From Actinomadura harenae (GTDB lineage Bacteria > Actinomycetota > Actinomycetes > Streptosporangiales > Streptosporangiaceae): a DNA stretch of 64,000 bases. The stretch lies in NCBI RefSeq assembly GCF_003696215.1, contig NZ_RFFG01000046.1:1-64000 (forward strand), written 5' to 3'. The notes under the pieces were generated by a model that was not told the DNA's origin, made no database searches, and saw only the letters and a list, made by a program, of their open reading frames with translations. The translations under genes were made by a program, and so were the position numbers. This document shows, one piece after another, positions 1-8,234 of this stretch. Numbering within the stretch: position 1 is the first letter of the stretch; each line of letters opens with the position of its first letter.

Positions 1-1380
1 CGGGGCGACGTCGGCGAGCCGCGCCGCCAGCACCCCCCGGTCCCGGACGGCGGCGTCGCGTTCGGCCTCCGCGTCGTCCAGCGCCTCCTCGAACAGGTCC
101 CGCTCGGTGAGCGCGTCCGCGAGCTGCCCGGCGAGGTGGTCGGCGTGCTGCTCGGCCTGCGACCGGGCCTGCTCGGCGGCGGACGCCTCGTCCCGCAGCA
201 GCGTCAGTTGCCGCTTGGTCCGCCGCTCGGAGCTCGCCAGCACCGACTCCAGCTCGGCGAGGCGGGACCGCAGCCGGTCCAGCTCGGACGCCGCCCGCTC
301 CTCACCGGCCGCCGCGAGGGACTCGGCGGACTCCGACACAGCGGGCATCGTCTCCTCCTCGGGCGGCTCGGCCGGGGGCGGGACCTTCGGACGCAGCCGG
401 CGCGGCAGATGCTCGTTCAGCAGGGTCGCCGCGTCGGCCGCGACGCCCTCCGGGGACGCGCCCGACCTGGCGGCCAGCGTGTCGTCGAGCAGCGCGGTCA
501 GCAGGCCGTGCCGGTCCCGGACGGCGGCGCGGGTGAAGGTCGTGTCGTCCTCGGCGTTCCCGGACGACCCGAAGTACCGCGCGCCGCCCGCCGGGATCGC
601 CCGCTCGGGCAGCAGCCCGGCCAGCACCCGGCGGCCCGGCTCGATCACCACGGCCACGCTCAGCAGTCCGGGCCAGTGCACCCGGAACAGCGTGTCGATG
701 CTGCTCAGCGCCTTGCGGGAGTCGAGCGACACGACCAGCACGCCGACGCTGCGCTCGGGATGCCCGAGGCTGCCCGCGACCAGCGCGAGCCGCTCGTCCT
801 CGGCCCCGTCGTCCGGCTGGACGCCGTCCAGCGGGAACAGTTTCAGCGGCTCGCCGGTCACCGGCAGCCCGCCGGAGTCGCAGATGTGCTGGCGGTCGAT
901 GCCGAGCCGCACGCACGGCGCCACGGCGCGGTGCGTCCAGCCGCGCTCGGCGTGCGCGGCGACGCCCCACTCGACCAGCCCCCGGGGCGAGTCGCGCAGG
1001 ACGACCGCCGCGCGGACGGCGCCCGCGGCCGGGTCGCTCCAGCGGGCGGTGGTGCGGGCGACAAGCCGGGGCGGATCCGCCCCGGCGCCCTCCTCACGGT
1101 CGAAGCGCCACGGCCGGATGCCCGCGTCGTCGCCGGGGATCGGCGCGCGGGGCGGCGGTAGCGGAAGGGTGGCGGCTCGGGAGCCTAGCAGGCGGCTCTG
1201 GGGCAGCGCGGTGGCTCGCGGGGCGCACGCCTGGAGCACGCCGGTGCGCGCCGCGCCCTTCCCGAACGCCTCGAACAGGGCGTCGGCGAGGGCTCGGGTC
1301 GCGCGGCGCGGGCCGGCGTCGGCGATGCCGCGCATCCAGATCACACCGGCGCAGGCGGGGTCTGCGTGGTCGTCGATCAC
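1..1380 (-). CDS. Partial hypothetical protein with C-terminal coiled coil
   Basis: The frame is open from a GTG at 1380 to the left window edge (460 codons, no stop), so the C-terminus lies outside. The start is chosen because GAGGGA lies about 8 nt upstream. The first ~300 residues look globular with no signal peptide or obvious membrane segment. After a proline/glutamate-rich linker near residue 330 the chain becomes heptad-like and rich in Ala, Glu, Arg and Gln, including ASSERRTKRQLTLLRDEASA, which suggests a long coiled coil. I do not recognise the family. A cytoplasmic scaffolding or regulatory role is possible but is only inference. The opposite strand also shows long open frames here, which I read as GC-bias shadows. 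Confidence 0.6.
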   Translation of the reverse strand, partial: MIDDHADPACAGVIWMRGIADAGPRRATRALADALFEAFGKGAARTGVLQACAPRATALPQSRLLGSRAATLPLPPPRAPIPGDDAGIRPWRFDREEGAGADPPRLVARTTARWSDPAAGAVRAAVVLRDSPRGLVEWGVAAHAERGWTHRAVAPCVRLGIDRQHICDSGGLPVTGEPLKLFPLDGVQPDDGAEDERLALVAGSLGHPERSVGVLVVSLDSRKALSSIDTLFRVHWPGLLSVAVVIEPGRRVLAGLLPERAIPAGGARYFGSSGNAEDDTTFTRAAVRDRHGLLTALLDDTLAARSGASPEGVAADAATLLNEHLPRRLRPKVPPPAEPPEEETMPAVSESAESLAAAGEERAASELDRLRSRLAELESVLASSERRTKRQLTLLRDEASAAEQARSQAEQHADHLAGQLADALTERDLFEEALDDAEAERDAAVRDRGVLAARLADVAP

Positions 1381-1562
1381 GGTGTGCTTCCCTCTCGTCA
1401 CGGGTTCCGCACACCCCTATCCAAACCCGAACCGGGCCCTTCCCTCCGGCGAACGGCGTATGTCGCCGTTCTGAGAGTTTTCCGACGTTCACCGCCCGCG
1501 TCCTTTACGAAGTAAGATCCGTGCCGGGCGGCACCCACCGCGGACCGGCCCGGGAGGCGGGG

Positions 1563-1922
1563 TCAGCCGTGCGGGAACTGCTGGGTGTCGGTGCGGACGG
1601 AGTACTCCTTCGGTTCCTCCAGCGCGCCGCCGCGCCGCCGCTCGGTCCGGTGGCCGAACAGCGAGTAGTCCACGATCTCCGGGATCACGCGCGGCGCGTC
1701 CACGACCACGTCGGAGAACAGGTGGACCAGGCCGCACGCCACGAGGCCGACGACGATGATCACCGCGCCGACGGTGAACAGGATCCAGCTCGGCCCGACG
1801 CACAAGGCGATGCCGCCGAGCACGAACCCCAGGAAGACGATCGCGACGGCGACCCACGAGCTCGGCCTGCCCGCGTGTGAGCCGTGCTCGGCCACCGATT
1901 CGGTGGCCGTTGTGTCCGACAT
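1563..1922 (-). CDS. Small HGxxP-type two-TM membrane protein
   Basis: A 119-residue protein with an N-terminal AEHGSHAGRPSSWVAV stretch. This resembles the HGxxPAAW family of small actinobacterial membrane proteins, whose function is unknown. Two hydrophobic segments follow (about residues 23-44 and 48-70) and then a hydrophilic, probably cytoplasmic, Arg/Glu-rich tail. Several in-family proteins sit near trp genes in other actinomycetes, but that context is absent here: the neighbours are the coiled-coil protein downstream and a divergent beta-galactosidase. Start is the first ATG of the frame. Confidence 0.7.
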   Translation of the reverse strand: MSDTTATESVAEHGSHAGRPSSWVAVAIVFLGFVLGGIALCVGPSWILFTVGAVIIVVGLVACGLVHLFSDVVVDAPRVIPEIVDYSLFGHRTERRRGGALEEPKEYSVRTDTQQFPHG

Positions 1923-1988
1923 GACGAAACCCCCCAGAATCCGCCGGTTCTAGCTGGAATCTTCCCTGATCATCGCGGTGCGTAACCA

Positions 1989-2017
1989 TGGACGAGCGGA
2001 CGGTGCGGATCTAGCAT
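1989..2017 (+). promoter_or_regulatory. Promoter for GH35 gene, leaderless
   Basis: A -35 TGGACG (1989-1994) is separated by exactly 17 nt from a -10 TAGCAT (2012-2017). The GTG start of the beta-galactosidase follows 7 nt later, so transcription probably begins on the start codon itself. There is no Shine-Dalgarno sequence in between. Confidence 0.6.
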
Positions 2018-2024
2018 TCGCCCC

Positions 2025-3764
2025 GTGCTCCTTTCCGGTGCCCTGCACTACTTCCGCGTCCTGCCCGAACAGTGGCCCCACCGACTGGCGATGCTGCGGG
2101 CGATGGGCCTCGACACGGTCGAGACCTACCTCGCCTGGAACCTGCACGAACCCGAGCGGGGACGCTTCGTCCTCGGCGGCCGCGCCGACGTCGGCCGGTT
2201 CCTCGACCTCGCGGCGGACGCCGGGCTCGACGCGATCGTCCGGCCCGGCCCGTACATCTGCGCCGAATGGGACAACGGCGGGCTGCCGTCCTGGCTGCTG
2301 GCCGACCGGTCCGCGCGGCTGCGCTGCCACGACCGCGCCTACCTCGGGCACGTCGCACGCTACTTCGACGCCGTCCTGCCGGCGGTCGTGGAGCGGCAGC
2401 GGACGCGCGGCGGGAACGTCGTGATGGTGCAGGTGGAGAACGAGTACGGCGCGTACGGCACCGACCGCCGGTACCTGGAGTGGGTGCGCGACGCGCTGCG
2501 CGAGCGCGGCGTGGACGTCCCGCTCAGGACGTCCGACCCGCCGACCGACTACGTGCTGGCCGGCGGCGTCGTGCCCGGCGTCGCGGCGGCGGTGAACTTC
2601 GGGCACGACCCGGAGACCGCGTTCGCGACCCTGGCCCGGTACCGCCCGGACGACCCGCCGATGTGCATGGAGTTCTGGGACGGCTGGTTCGACCACTGGG
2701 GTGAGCGGCACTCGACCCGCGACGCGGCCGACGCCGCGAACGTGCTCGAGCGGATCCTCGCGACGGGCGCGTCGGTGAACCTGTACATGGCCCACGGCGG
2801 CACGAACTTCGGCACGACAGCGGGCGCGAACCTGGGCGGCGACGAGTCCACCGGCGCGTACCAGCCGACCGTCACGTCCTACGACTACAACGCGCCGATC
2901 GACGAGCGGGGCGCGCCGACGGCGAAGTTCCACGCGTTCCGGGAGGTGCTGGCGAAGTACCAGGCCCGCGCGATCCCCGAGCCCGAGGCGATGCCGCCGG
3001 TGCTGCCCGCCGGGACCGTCCGGCTGGACGAGACGCTGCGGCTGCTGGACGTCCCGCCCGCGAAGGTCGCCGAGGCGGTCGTGCCGCCGACGTTCGAGGA
3101 GCTCGGACTGCACCACGGGCTGGTCCTGTACCGGACGCGGGTCCCCGGCCCGCGCGGCGCGCACGACCTGCACCTGGACGGCCTGGCCGACCGCGCGCAC
3201 GTGTACATCGACGGCGCGCTCGCCGCCGTGCTGGAGCGGTCCGGCGAGACGTCCGCGCCGGTGGGGGTGCCGGGCGGGAGCGCGACGCTGGAGATCCTCG
3301 TCGAGTCGATGGGACGCGTGAACTACGGGCCCGGGCTCGGCGACCGGAAGGGGCTCGTCGGGGGCGTCCGGCACGCGCGGCAGTTCCTGCACGGGTGGAC
3401 GGCCGCCACCTACCCCGTGGACGACATCTCCCACCTGCCCTGGGGCAGGCGGGACCGGGCCGGGCGCGGGCCGGTGTTCCACCGCGGCGTCCTCGACGTC
3501 GGCGAGCCGCGCGACGGCTACCTCGCGCTGCCCGACTGGACCAAGGGCTACGCCTGGGTCAACGGCTTCTGCCTGGGCAGGTACTGGGACCGCGGGCCGC
3601 AGCGGACGCTCTACGTGCCCTGGCCGCTGCTCCGGCGCGGCGCGAACGAACTGGTCGTCCTGGAGCTGGACGGCGTCGCCGACCCGGTGGCCGAGATCAG
3701 GACCACGCCCGATCTCGGGGCACACCGGTTTCGTCGAACGAGATGCCGGACCGTCCGCTCCTGA
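2025..3764 (+). CDS. Beta-galactosidase, glycoside hydrolase family 35
   Basis: A 579-residue GH35 enzyme expected to release terminal beta-galactosyl residues by a retaining mechanism. The N-terminus starts directly in the TIM-barrel signature (LLSGALHYFRV, then GLDTVETYLAWN). The proton donor is the Glu of VENEYGAYG (about E140) and the nucleophile the Glu of MEFWDGWFDHWG (about E216). The C-terminal part (from about 340) holds the usual beta-sandwich domains, including WVNGFCLGRYWDRGPQ and TLYVPWPLL. No signal peptide, so it acts inside the cell. The GTG at 2025 is the only possible start: an in-frame TAA lies at 1983. The protein therefore lacks the 10-20 residues that often precede this point in the family, consistent with a leaderless mRNA. 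The next gene follows 16 nt after the stop. Confidence 0.92.
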   Translation: MLLSGALHYFRVLPEQWPHRLAMLRAMGLDTVETYLAWNLHEPERGRFVLGGRADVGRFLDLAADAGLDAIVRPGPYICAEWDNGGLPSWLLADRSARLRCHDRAYLGHVARYFDAVLPAVVERQRTRGGNVVMVQVENEYGAYGTDRRYLEWVRDALRERGVDVPLRTSDPPTDYVLAGGVVPGVAAAVNFGHDPETAFATLARYRPDDPPMCMEFWDGWFDHWGERHSTRDAADAANVLERILATGASVNLYMAHGGTNFGTTAGANLGGDESTGAYQPTVTSYDYNAPIDERGAPTAKFHAFREVLAKYQARAIPEPEAMPPVLPAGTVRLDETLRLLDVPPAKVAEAVVPPTFEELGLHHGLVLYRTRVPGPRGAHDLHLDGLADRAHVYIDGALAAVLERSGETSAPVGVPGGSATLEILVESMGRVNYGPGLGDRKGLVGGVRHARQFLHGWTAATYPVDDISHLPWGRRDRAGRGPVFHRGVLDVGEPRDGYLALPDWTKGYAWVNGFCLGRYWDRGPQRTLYVPWPLLRRGANELVVLELDGVADPVAEIRTTPDLGAHRFRRTRCRTVRS

Positions 3765-3780
3765 CTACGCTGCGTGCGCC

Positions 3781-5106
3781 ATGACGACCACGCACGGCCT
3801 CAGCGAGATCATCGTCGGGGAGGCGCTCGAACGGCGCAGCCCCGCCCAGGGAACGACCTATCTGTCGGGCTCGGGGCCCGTCCCCGGCGCGCACATCCCC
3901 CCGGTGCTCGTCGCGCCCGTCCCGGAGCTGGTGGAGGCGCTGCGGGCGTGCGACATGTACGGGATGGTGAGCGCGCACATCGACTGGGCGCGCCGGGGGC
4001 GGCCGCTGGTCCCGGACGGCGCTCCGGTGCCGGACGACGTGCTGGCGCTCGTCCGGGAGCGGCTCCCCGACACGGCGCCGCGCGGTGACGCGCTGCGCCA
4101 CGCGGCCCGGGTGTTCTGGGACGTCCTGGTCAGGGCCGACATCCTGCACCCCGACGACGAGGAGCGGGTGCTGCGGCCGGGCGCGACCGCCCTCGCGCTG
4201 ACCGGCCCGGACGAGGACGGGGCGCTCGCCGCCTGGCACCGCACGGTGATCGCCCTGCTCGACGAGTGGGGCCACGACGGGCGGCAGGGGCTCACCGCGA
4301 ACCTGCTCGTCTCGATCTACACCTACGACCAGCCGATCCCCCGGACGAGCATCACGCCGTGGCTGGACGAGGACGGCCGGGCCACCATGGGCCACCATCT
4401 GGACGCGCTGCGCGAGTGCGGGCTGGTCGAGTTCACCGCCGCGAAGGTCGGTATCACGCCGCTCGGCCGGTCGGTGACCCGCGTCCTGCTGGAGGACGCG
4501 ACCGGGATCCGGGTGCCGATGGTCGGCGACCACGCGGACGGCGACGCGGCCGGGCTGCTGGAGGCGCTGCCGTTCTACCCGTCGTTCATGGTCGACCCGG
4601 AGGTGCGGCTCTGGCTCGTCCACGGCGGCCGGACGCGGGAGGACGGCGCGGCCGAGTTCGCCGCGGCCCTGCGGGAGGTCGCGCCCGGCGCCCGCCGCGC
4701 CGGGCTGGACATCCTGACCGGCAAGTACGGGCGGGCGTTCGGCGAGGCCGGGCCCCGGGCCCTGCTGGACCTCGCGGACGATCCGGCGCTCGCCGGGCTG
4801 GTCCGGAGCCGCCTCGCGGACGGGGAGCGCGACGCGCTCTCCCGGCCCGCACCGGCCGGGTCCGACGCGTGGGCCCTGATCGACATGGTCGCGGAGGGCC
4901 TGGAGAGCGGCGAGCACACGCCGCACGCGATCATCACCGAGCTGGGGTACACCGGCTGGCCGGAGGACAAGTTCGCCAAGCTGCTGGGCCTGTTCGCCGA
5001 GTCGGACCATCCGTGGACCGGACGCGTCCTGACGCTGATGGCCGAGCACCACCCCGAGCCGTCCAGCGCGGCCGCCGCCCGCGCCCTGCTCGACCCGCTC
5101 GGCTGA
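3781..5106 (+). CDS. Hypothetical protein, 441 aa
   Basis: No family recognised. The protein is soluble, acidic and largely helical, without signal peptide or membrane segments. Residues around 215-230 (GITPLGRSVTRVLL) look like the end of a winged-helix or helical repeat seen in some actinobacterial hypothetical proteins, and the C-terminal third (ITELGYTGWPEDKFAKLLG, MAEHHPEPSSAAAARALLDP) reads like helical repeats. The ATG at 3781 has no Shine-Dalgarno sequence; TACGCT at 3766-3771 could be a -10 for a leaderless transcript, or the gene may be read through from the beta-galactosidase 16 nt upstream. A functional link with that enzyme cannot be inferred from sequence. Confidence 0.75.
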   Translation: MTTTHGLSEIIVGEALERRSPAQGTTYLSGSGPVPGAHIPPVLVAPVPELVEALRACDMYGMVSAHIDWARRGRPLVPDGAPVPDDVLALVRERLPDTAPRGDALRHAARVFWDVLVRADILHPDDEERVLRPGATALALTGPDEDGALAAWHRTVIALLDEWGHDGRQGLTANLLVSIYTYDQPIPRTSITPWLDEDGRATMGHHLDALRECGLVEFTAAKVGITPLGRSVTRVLLEDATGIRVPMVGDHADGDAAGLLEALPFYPSFMVDPEVRLWLVHGGRTREDGAAEFAAALREVAPGARRAGLDILTGKYGRAFGEAGPRALLDLADDPALAGLVRSRLADGERDALSRPAPAGSDAWALIDMVAEGLESGEHTPHAIITELGYTGWPEDKFAKLLGLFAESDHPWTGRVLTLMAEHHPEPSSAAAARALLDPLG

Positions 5107-5130
5107 GCCGGCGGGCGGGAGCACGGCCGT

Positions 5131-5156
5131 CCTCCGGCGCGGCGCGGCGCCGGAGG
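5131..5156. terminator. Bidirectional hairpin terminator
   Basis: Perfect 10-bp stem CCTCCGGCGC / GCGCCGGAGG with a 6-nt loop, between the convergent ends of the 441-aa protein gene and the oxidoreductase gene. No T-tract, as is common in actinomycetes. Confidence 0.7.
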
Positions 5157-5180
5157 GCCGGGGGCTGAGGCCGCGGCGGG

Positions 5181-6086
5181 TCAGAAGGTCAGGGCGACCT
5201 TTCCGTGGAGGCCGCCCGCGCGGAAGCGCTCGTGCGCGGCCCGGACGTCGTGGACGCCGAAGGCGGAGTCCACGCGGAGCCGCAGCCGGCCGTGGTCGAC
5301 GAGCTCGGTGAGCTCGTCCAGGCCGGGGCCGTCCTCGCGCACCTGGTGGACGGTGGTGCGGACGCCGCGCGCGGACAGGTCGGGCACCGGGCCGGCCTGC
5401 GTGGCGATCGAGGCGTACCGTCCGCCGTCGGCGACCGCGTCGGTCACGAACGCGCCGAAGGTGTCGAGGACGGCGTCGTAGGCGCGGTCCTCGAGGGCGC
5501 CGGGGTCGGTGGTGACCAGGCCGGCGCCGTGCTCGCGGGCGAAGGCGGCCTGCTCGTCCCGGGAGACCAGGGCGTCGACCCTCACGCCGCGCGCGAGGGC
5601 GATCTGGAGCGCCAGGCCTCCGACCGCGCCCGCGGCCCCGGCGACGAGGAGCCGCTCGCCGGACGAGACCGCGAGCCAGTCCAGGGTCTGGAGGGCGGTC
5701 AGCCCGGGGAGCGGGAGGGTGGCGGCCTCGGCCAGGGTGACCGCGTGCGGCGCGAAGGCCACGGCCTGCGCCGGGAGGGCGACCAGGTCGGCCCAGGTGC
5801 CCCGGCCGGTGGCGAGCTGGTGGGACATCGCGATGACGCGTTCCCCGGCGCCGAGGCCGCTGTCCCCGGCGTCGACGACGATCCCGGCCAGGTCCCAGCC
5901 GAGGGTCATCGGCAGCGGGGGCGTTCCGCCGCCGATGACGCCCTCGCGGGTCTTGTCGTCGACCGGGTTGAGGCTGGTCGCGATGGTCCGGATCAGGACG
6001 TCCCCGGGGCCCGGCTCGGGCCGGGGGACCTCGGCGAGGCCGAGGACGTCGGGGCCGCCGAACCGGTCGATCTGTATTGCGCGCAC
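5181..6086 (-). CDS. NADP-dependent oxidoreductase (MDR, quinone-reductase type)
   Basis: A 301-residue medium-chain dehydrogenase/reductase without the zinc ligands of true alcohol dehydrogenases. The N-terminal GroES-like domain begins MRAIQIDRFGGPDVLGLAEV and carries SLNPVDDKTREG. The Rossmann domain has LLVAGAAGAVGGLALQIA (about residues 145-162) as the nucleotide-binding loop, and the chain ends with the usual HGKVALTF. Expected to reduce quinones or alpha,beta-unsaturated carbonyls with NADPH in the cytoplasm; the real substrate cannot be told. It stands alone, convergent with the 441-aa gene and divergent from the MreB-like gene. Confidence 0.9.
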   Translation of the reverse strand: MRAIQIDRFGGPDVLGLAEVPRPEPGPGDVLIRTIATSLNPVDDKTREGVIGGGTPPLPMTLGWDLAGIVVDAGDSGLGAGERVIAMSHQLATGRGTWADLVALPAQAVAFAPHAVTLAEAATLPLPGLTALQTLDWLAVSSGERLLVAGAAGAVGGLALQIALARGVRVDALVSRDEQAAFAREHGAGLVTTDPGALEDRAYDAVLDTFGAFVTDAVADGGRYASIATQAGPVPDLSARGVRTTVHQVREDGPGLDELTELVDHGRLRLRVDSAFGVHDVRAAHERFRAGGLHGKVALTF

Positions 6087-6449
6087 AAAGAACCCTTCAC
6101 GCGGTGGACCGCTGACCTGCGCTGCAACACGCGCGATGATCTTGGGATTCCCCGGGGCGCGGCCCGTCCGGGACGGAAGGGGGCGCGCCGCCCGGCGAGC
6201 CGGTTTTCAGCCGAAACATGAGCGGGCTTTGACTTGGGCCGGACCCCCTTCCGGGAAAGAAACGATCATGGGCATTCCCGAGTCGCGCGCGTCCCGTCCG
6301 GTCCCGCGCCATACGGCCTCCCGCACCCTGGCCGGACGGCCCCGGCCCGTCCGGACCCCGGTCTCCCCGCCGCCCCCGGCCCGGCCGCCGCGGACCGGCG
6401 CGAGACGAAGCGGAACCGGCGGCGCGGCACCCCGGGGAGGTCGGCGGCC
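6087..6449. other. Intergenic region upstream of MreB-like gene
   Basis: This divergent region of about 360 nt contains no convincing gene. A 61-codon Pro/Arg-rich frame (ATG 6268, stop 6453) overlaps the MreB-like start by GTGA and is preceded by only a weak GGGAAAG; it may be a leader ORF or chance. The GGGGAGG at 6434-6440 is the ribosome binding site of the next gene. I see no clear -35/-10 pair. Confidence 0.4.
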
Positions 6450-7523
6450 GTGAACCCCGTCTTCTCCCCCGACATCGCCATCGACCTCGGTTCCCGCAGC
6501 GTGCGGGTGCACGTCCGGGGACGCGGGAAGGTCGTCGCGCAGCCGCCGCTGCTGGCGACCTGCGCGCGCACCGGGCGGATGCTGGCCGCCGGGGACTCGG
6601 CCGCCGAGATGCGGCGGCGCGCCCTGCCCTGGGTCCGGTTCGAGCGGCCGTTCGAGGCCGGGATCCCGATCGACACCGAGCCCGCGTCCCGGCTGCTGCG
6701 CCGCCTCGTCCGGGCCGCGCAGGGCAACCGCCCGTACCTGGTGAAGCCGCGGCTGGCGGTGGCCGTCCCGACCACGCTGACCGACGTCCAGGAGCGGGCG
6801 CTGCGGGAGGTGCTGTACTCGGTCGGCACCCGGCAGGCGCACCTCGTCCCGACCCCGATGGCCGCCGCGCTCGGTGCGGACCTGCCGGTCGAGGGCACGC
6901 ACGCGACCATGGTGGTGGACGTCGGAGCGACCGCGACCAGCGTCGCCGTGCTCGCCTGGGGCGGGCTGATCTGCGCGCACCACTCCCTGGCGGGAGGGGA
7001 CGCCCTGTCCCGCGCGATCGCCTCCCTGATCCGGCACCGGGACGGGCTGCTGATCGCGGAGCAGACCGCCGACGAGGCCAAGCTGCGGGTCGGCGCGGTG
7101 CGTCCCCGCGCGCGGCAGCGCACCCGGCGCATGGTCGTCCACGGCCGCAACCTGCGGACCGGGCTGCCCGGCGCGACGGTGCTGTCGTCCACCGACGTGG
7201 AGGCGGCCGTCGCGGGCCCGCTCGCCGAGATCGTCCGGACGGTCCGGACGGCGCTCGCGCTGTGCCCGCCCGAGCTGTCGGCCGACATCATCCCCACCGG
7301 CATGCTGCTGACCGGCGGCGGCTCGCGCCTGAAGGGGCTTCCCCTGGTGCTGCGCGAGGCGACCGGCCTGCCCGTCCGGGTGGCGGCGGACGCCGAGGAC
7401 GCCGTGGTCACGGGCGTGGCCCGCTACCTGGAGACGCTTCCCGCGTCGGTCCGGCGCTTCTACGCCGGTTCTCCCCGGCTGATCTGGCCGGGGACCAAGC
7501 CGTCCTGGCTCCCCGCGCACTGA
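6450..7523 (+). CDS. MreB/actin-like ATPase
   Basis: A 357-residue member of the MreB branch of the actin/Hsp70 superfamily. The phosphate-1 loop is IAIDLGSRSVRVHV near the N-terminus, phosphate-2 is MVVDVGATATSVAVL (about residues 152-166), and the adenosine loop is MLLTGGGSRLKGLPLVL near residue 290. The last 20 residues (FYAGSPRLIWPGTKPSWLPAH) are an unusual Pro/Trp-rich tail. The GTG at 6450 has GGGGAGG with a 9-nt gap; a longer frame upstream lacks family features. In spore-forming actinomycetes MreB-type proteins help build the spore wall. Here the gene is an orphan: no mreC, mreD or PBP neighbours, so whether it is a true MreB or a paralogue is open. Confidence 0.85.
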   Translation: MNPVFSPDIAIDLGSRSVRVHVRGRGKVVAQPPLLATCARTGRMLAAGDSAAEMRRRALPWVRFERPFEAGIPIDTEPASRLLRRLVRAAQGNRPYLVKPRLAVAVPTTLTDVQERALREVLYSVGTRQAHLVPTPMAAALGADLPVEGTHATMVVDVGATATSVAVLAWGGLICAHHSLAGGDALSRAIASLIRHRDGLLIAEQTADEAKLRVGAVRPRARQRTRRMVVHGRNLRTGLPGATVLSSTDVEAAVAGPLAEIVRTVRTALALCPPELSADIIPTGMLLTGGGSRLKGLPLVLREATGLPVRVAADAEDAVVTGVARYLETLPASVRRFYAGSPRLIWPGTKPSWLPAH

Positions 7524-7597
7524 CCGGAACGCGCCATTCCCTCCCCTCACATTCCCGTGCGGGGGGTGGGAGGCTGGTTCGGCTGAATCAGCGAACC

Positions 7598-7604
7598 GGA
7601 GGTG
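7598..7604 (+). promoter_or_regulatory. RBS fixing a TTG start
   Basis: GGAGGTG, 4 nt before TTG 7609, is the only strong Shine-Dalgarno sequence here and selects the unusual TTG start of the secreted protein. Confidence 0.6.
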
Positions 7605-7608
7605 CCTC

Positions 7609-8133
7609 TTGTTCGATTCTCAGAGTGCCGGACGGCGCGCGGCGCTGGCCGCGACGACCCTGGCCTGCGGTGCGGGCCTCGTCTGGGCGGGATCGCCGGC
7701 GTCGGCCGACGCCCGCGGGGACTGGCAGCCGTACCGGGCCAAGCCGTTCGTCGATGTCGGGGTGTGCGCGTTCACGGTGCGCGCCGACATCGTCAACGAC
7801 GAGGAGGAGGTGCGGACGCTCTCCACCTATCCGGACGGCAAGGTCGAGTGGCAGGAGTTCCGGGGCGATCTGCTCATCCGCTTCACCGGCAACGGCCACT
7901 CGGTGGTGCGGGACGTGCCGGGATACGGGTGGTTCCACCACCTCAAGGACGGCACGCTGCGCATTCGGATCGACGGCGGACTCAGCCTCGGGATCAAGCA
8001 GGGCAACGTCGGATCTCCGGCGGGCGAGTACATCCTGCACGGCCGCTTCAACGTGGAGCGCAAGGCGGACGGGAACTGGATCATGCATCCCGCGGGCGCC
8101 ACGGTCGAGAACCTCTGCGACACGCTGAGCTGA
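7609..8133 (+). CDS. Secreted hypothetical protein
   Basis: 174 residues beginning with a Sec-type signal peptide: Arg pair, hydrophobic ALAATTLACGAGLVWAG and a predicted cleavage after the Ala of SPASA (about residue 33). The mature part of about 140 residues is beta-rich (FVDVGVCAFTVRADIVND, RGDLLIRFTGNGHSVVRDV, LGIKQGNVGSPAGEYILHG) and has two cysteines that could form a disulphide. No known domain recognised. The layout resembles other actinomycete exported beta-barrel or lipocalin-like proteins of unknown role. It follows the MreB-like gene by 85 nt but has its own RBS and a very strong terminator. Confidence 0.8.
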   Translation: MFDSQSAGRRAALAATTLACGAGLVWAGSPASADARGDWQPYRAKPFVDVGVCAFTVRADIVNDEEEVRTLSTYPDGKVEWQEFRGDLLIRFTGNGHSVVRDVPGYGWFHHLKDGTLRIRIDGGLSLGIKQGNVGSPAGEYILHGRFNVERKADGNWIMHPAGATVENLCDTLS

Positions 8134-8171
8134 CACTCCCTCGGACATAGCCGACGCTCCCGCAGACGGGG

Positions 8172-8224
8172 CGCAGGCGAGAGAGCCCGGGTCCGCGCGC
8201 CGGACCCGGGCTCTCTCGCCTGCG
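8172..8224. terminator. Perfect 24-bp hairpin terminator
   Basis: Left arm 8172-8195 and right arm 8201-8224 pair perfectly over 24 bp around a 5-nt CGCGC loop. It separates the convergent secreted-protein gene and the HdeD-like gene and should stop transcription from both sides. Confidence 0.85.
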
Positions 8225-8234
8225 TGGAACCTGG

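Noticed and set aside
107-1474. Rightward frames of 340-455 codons at the left edge
   Set aside because: They mirror the leftward coiled-coil gene, which has the natural composition and an RBS; the rightward frames are Ser/Arg-rich shadows.
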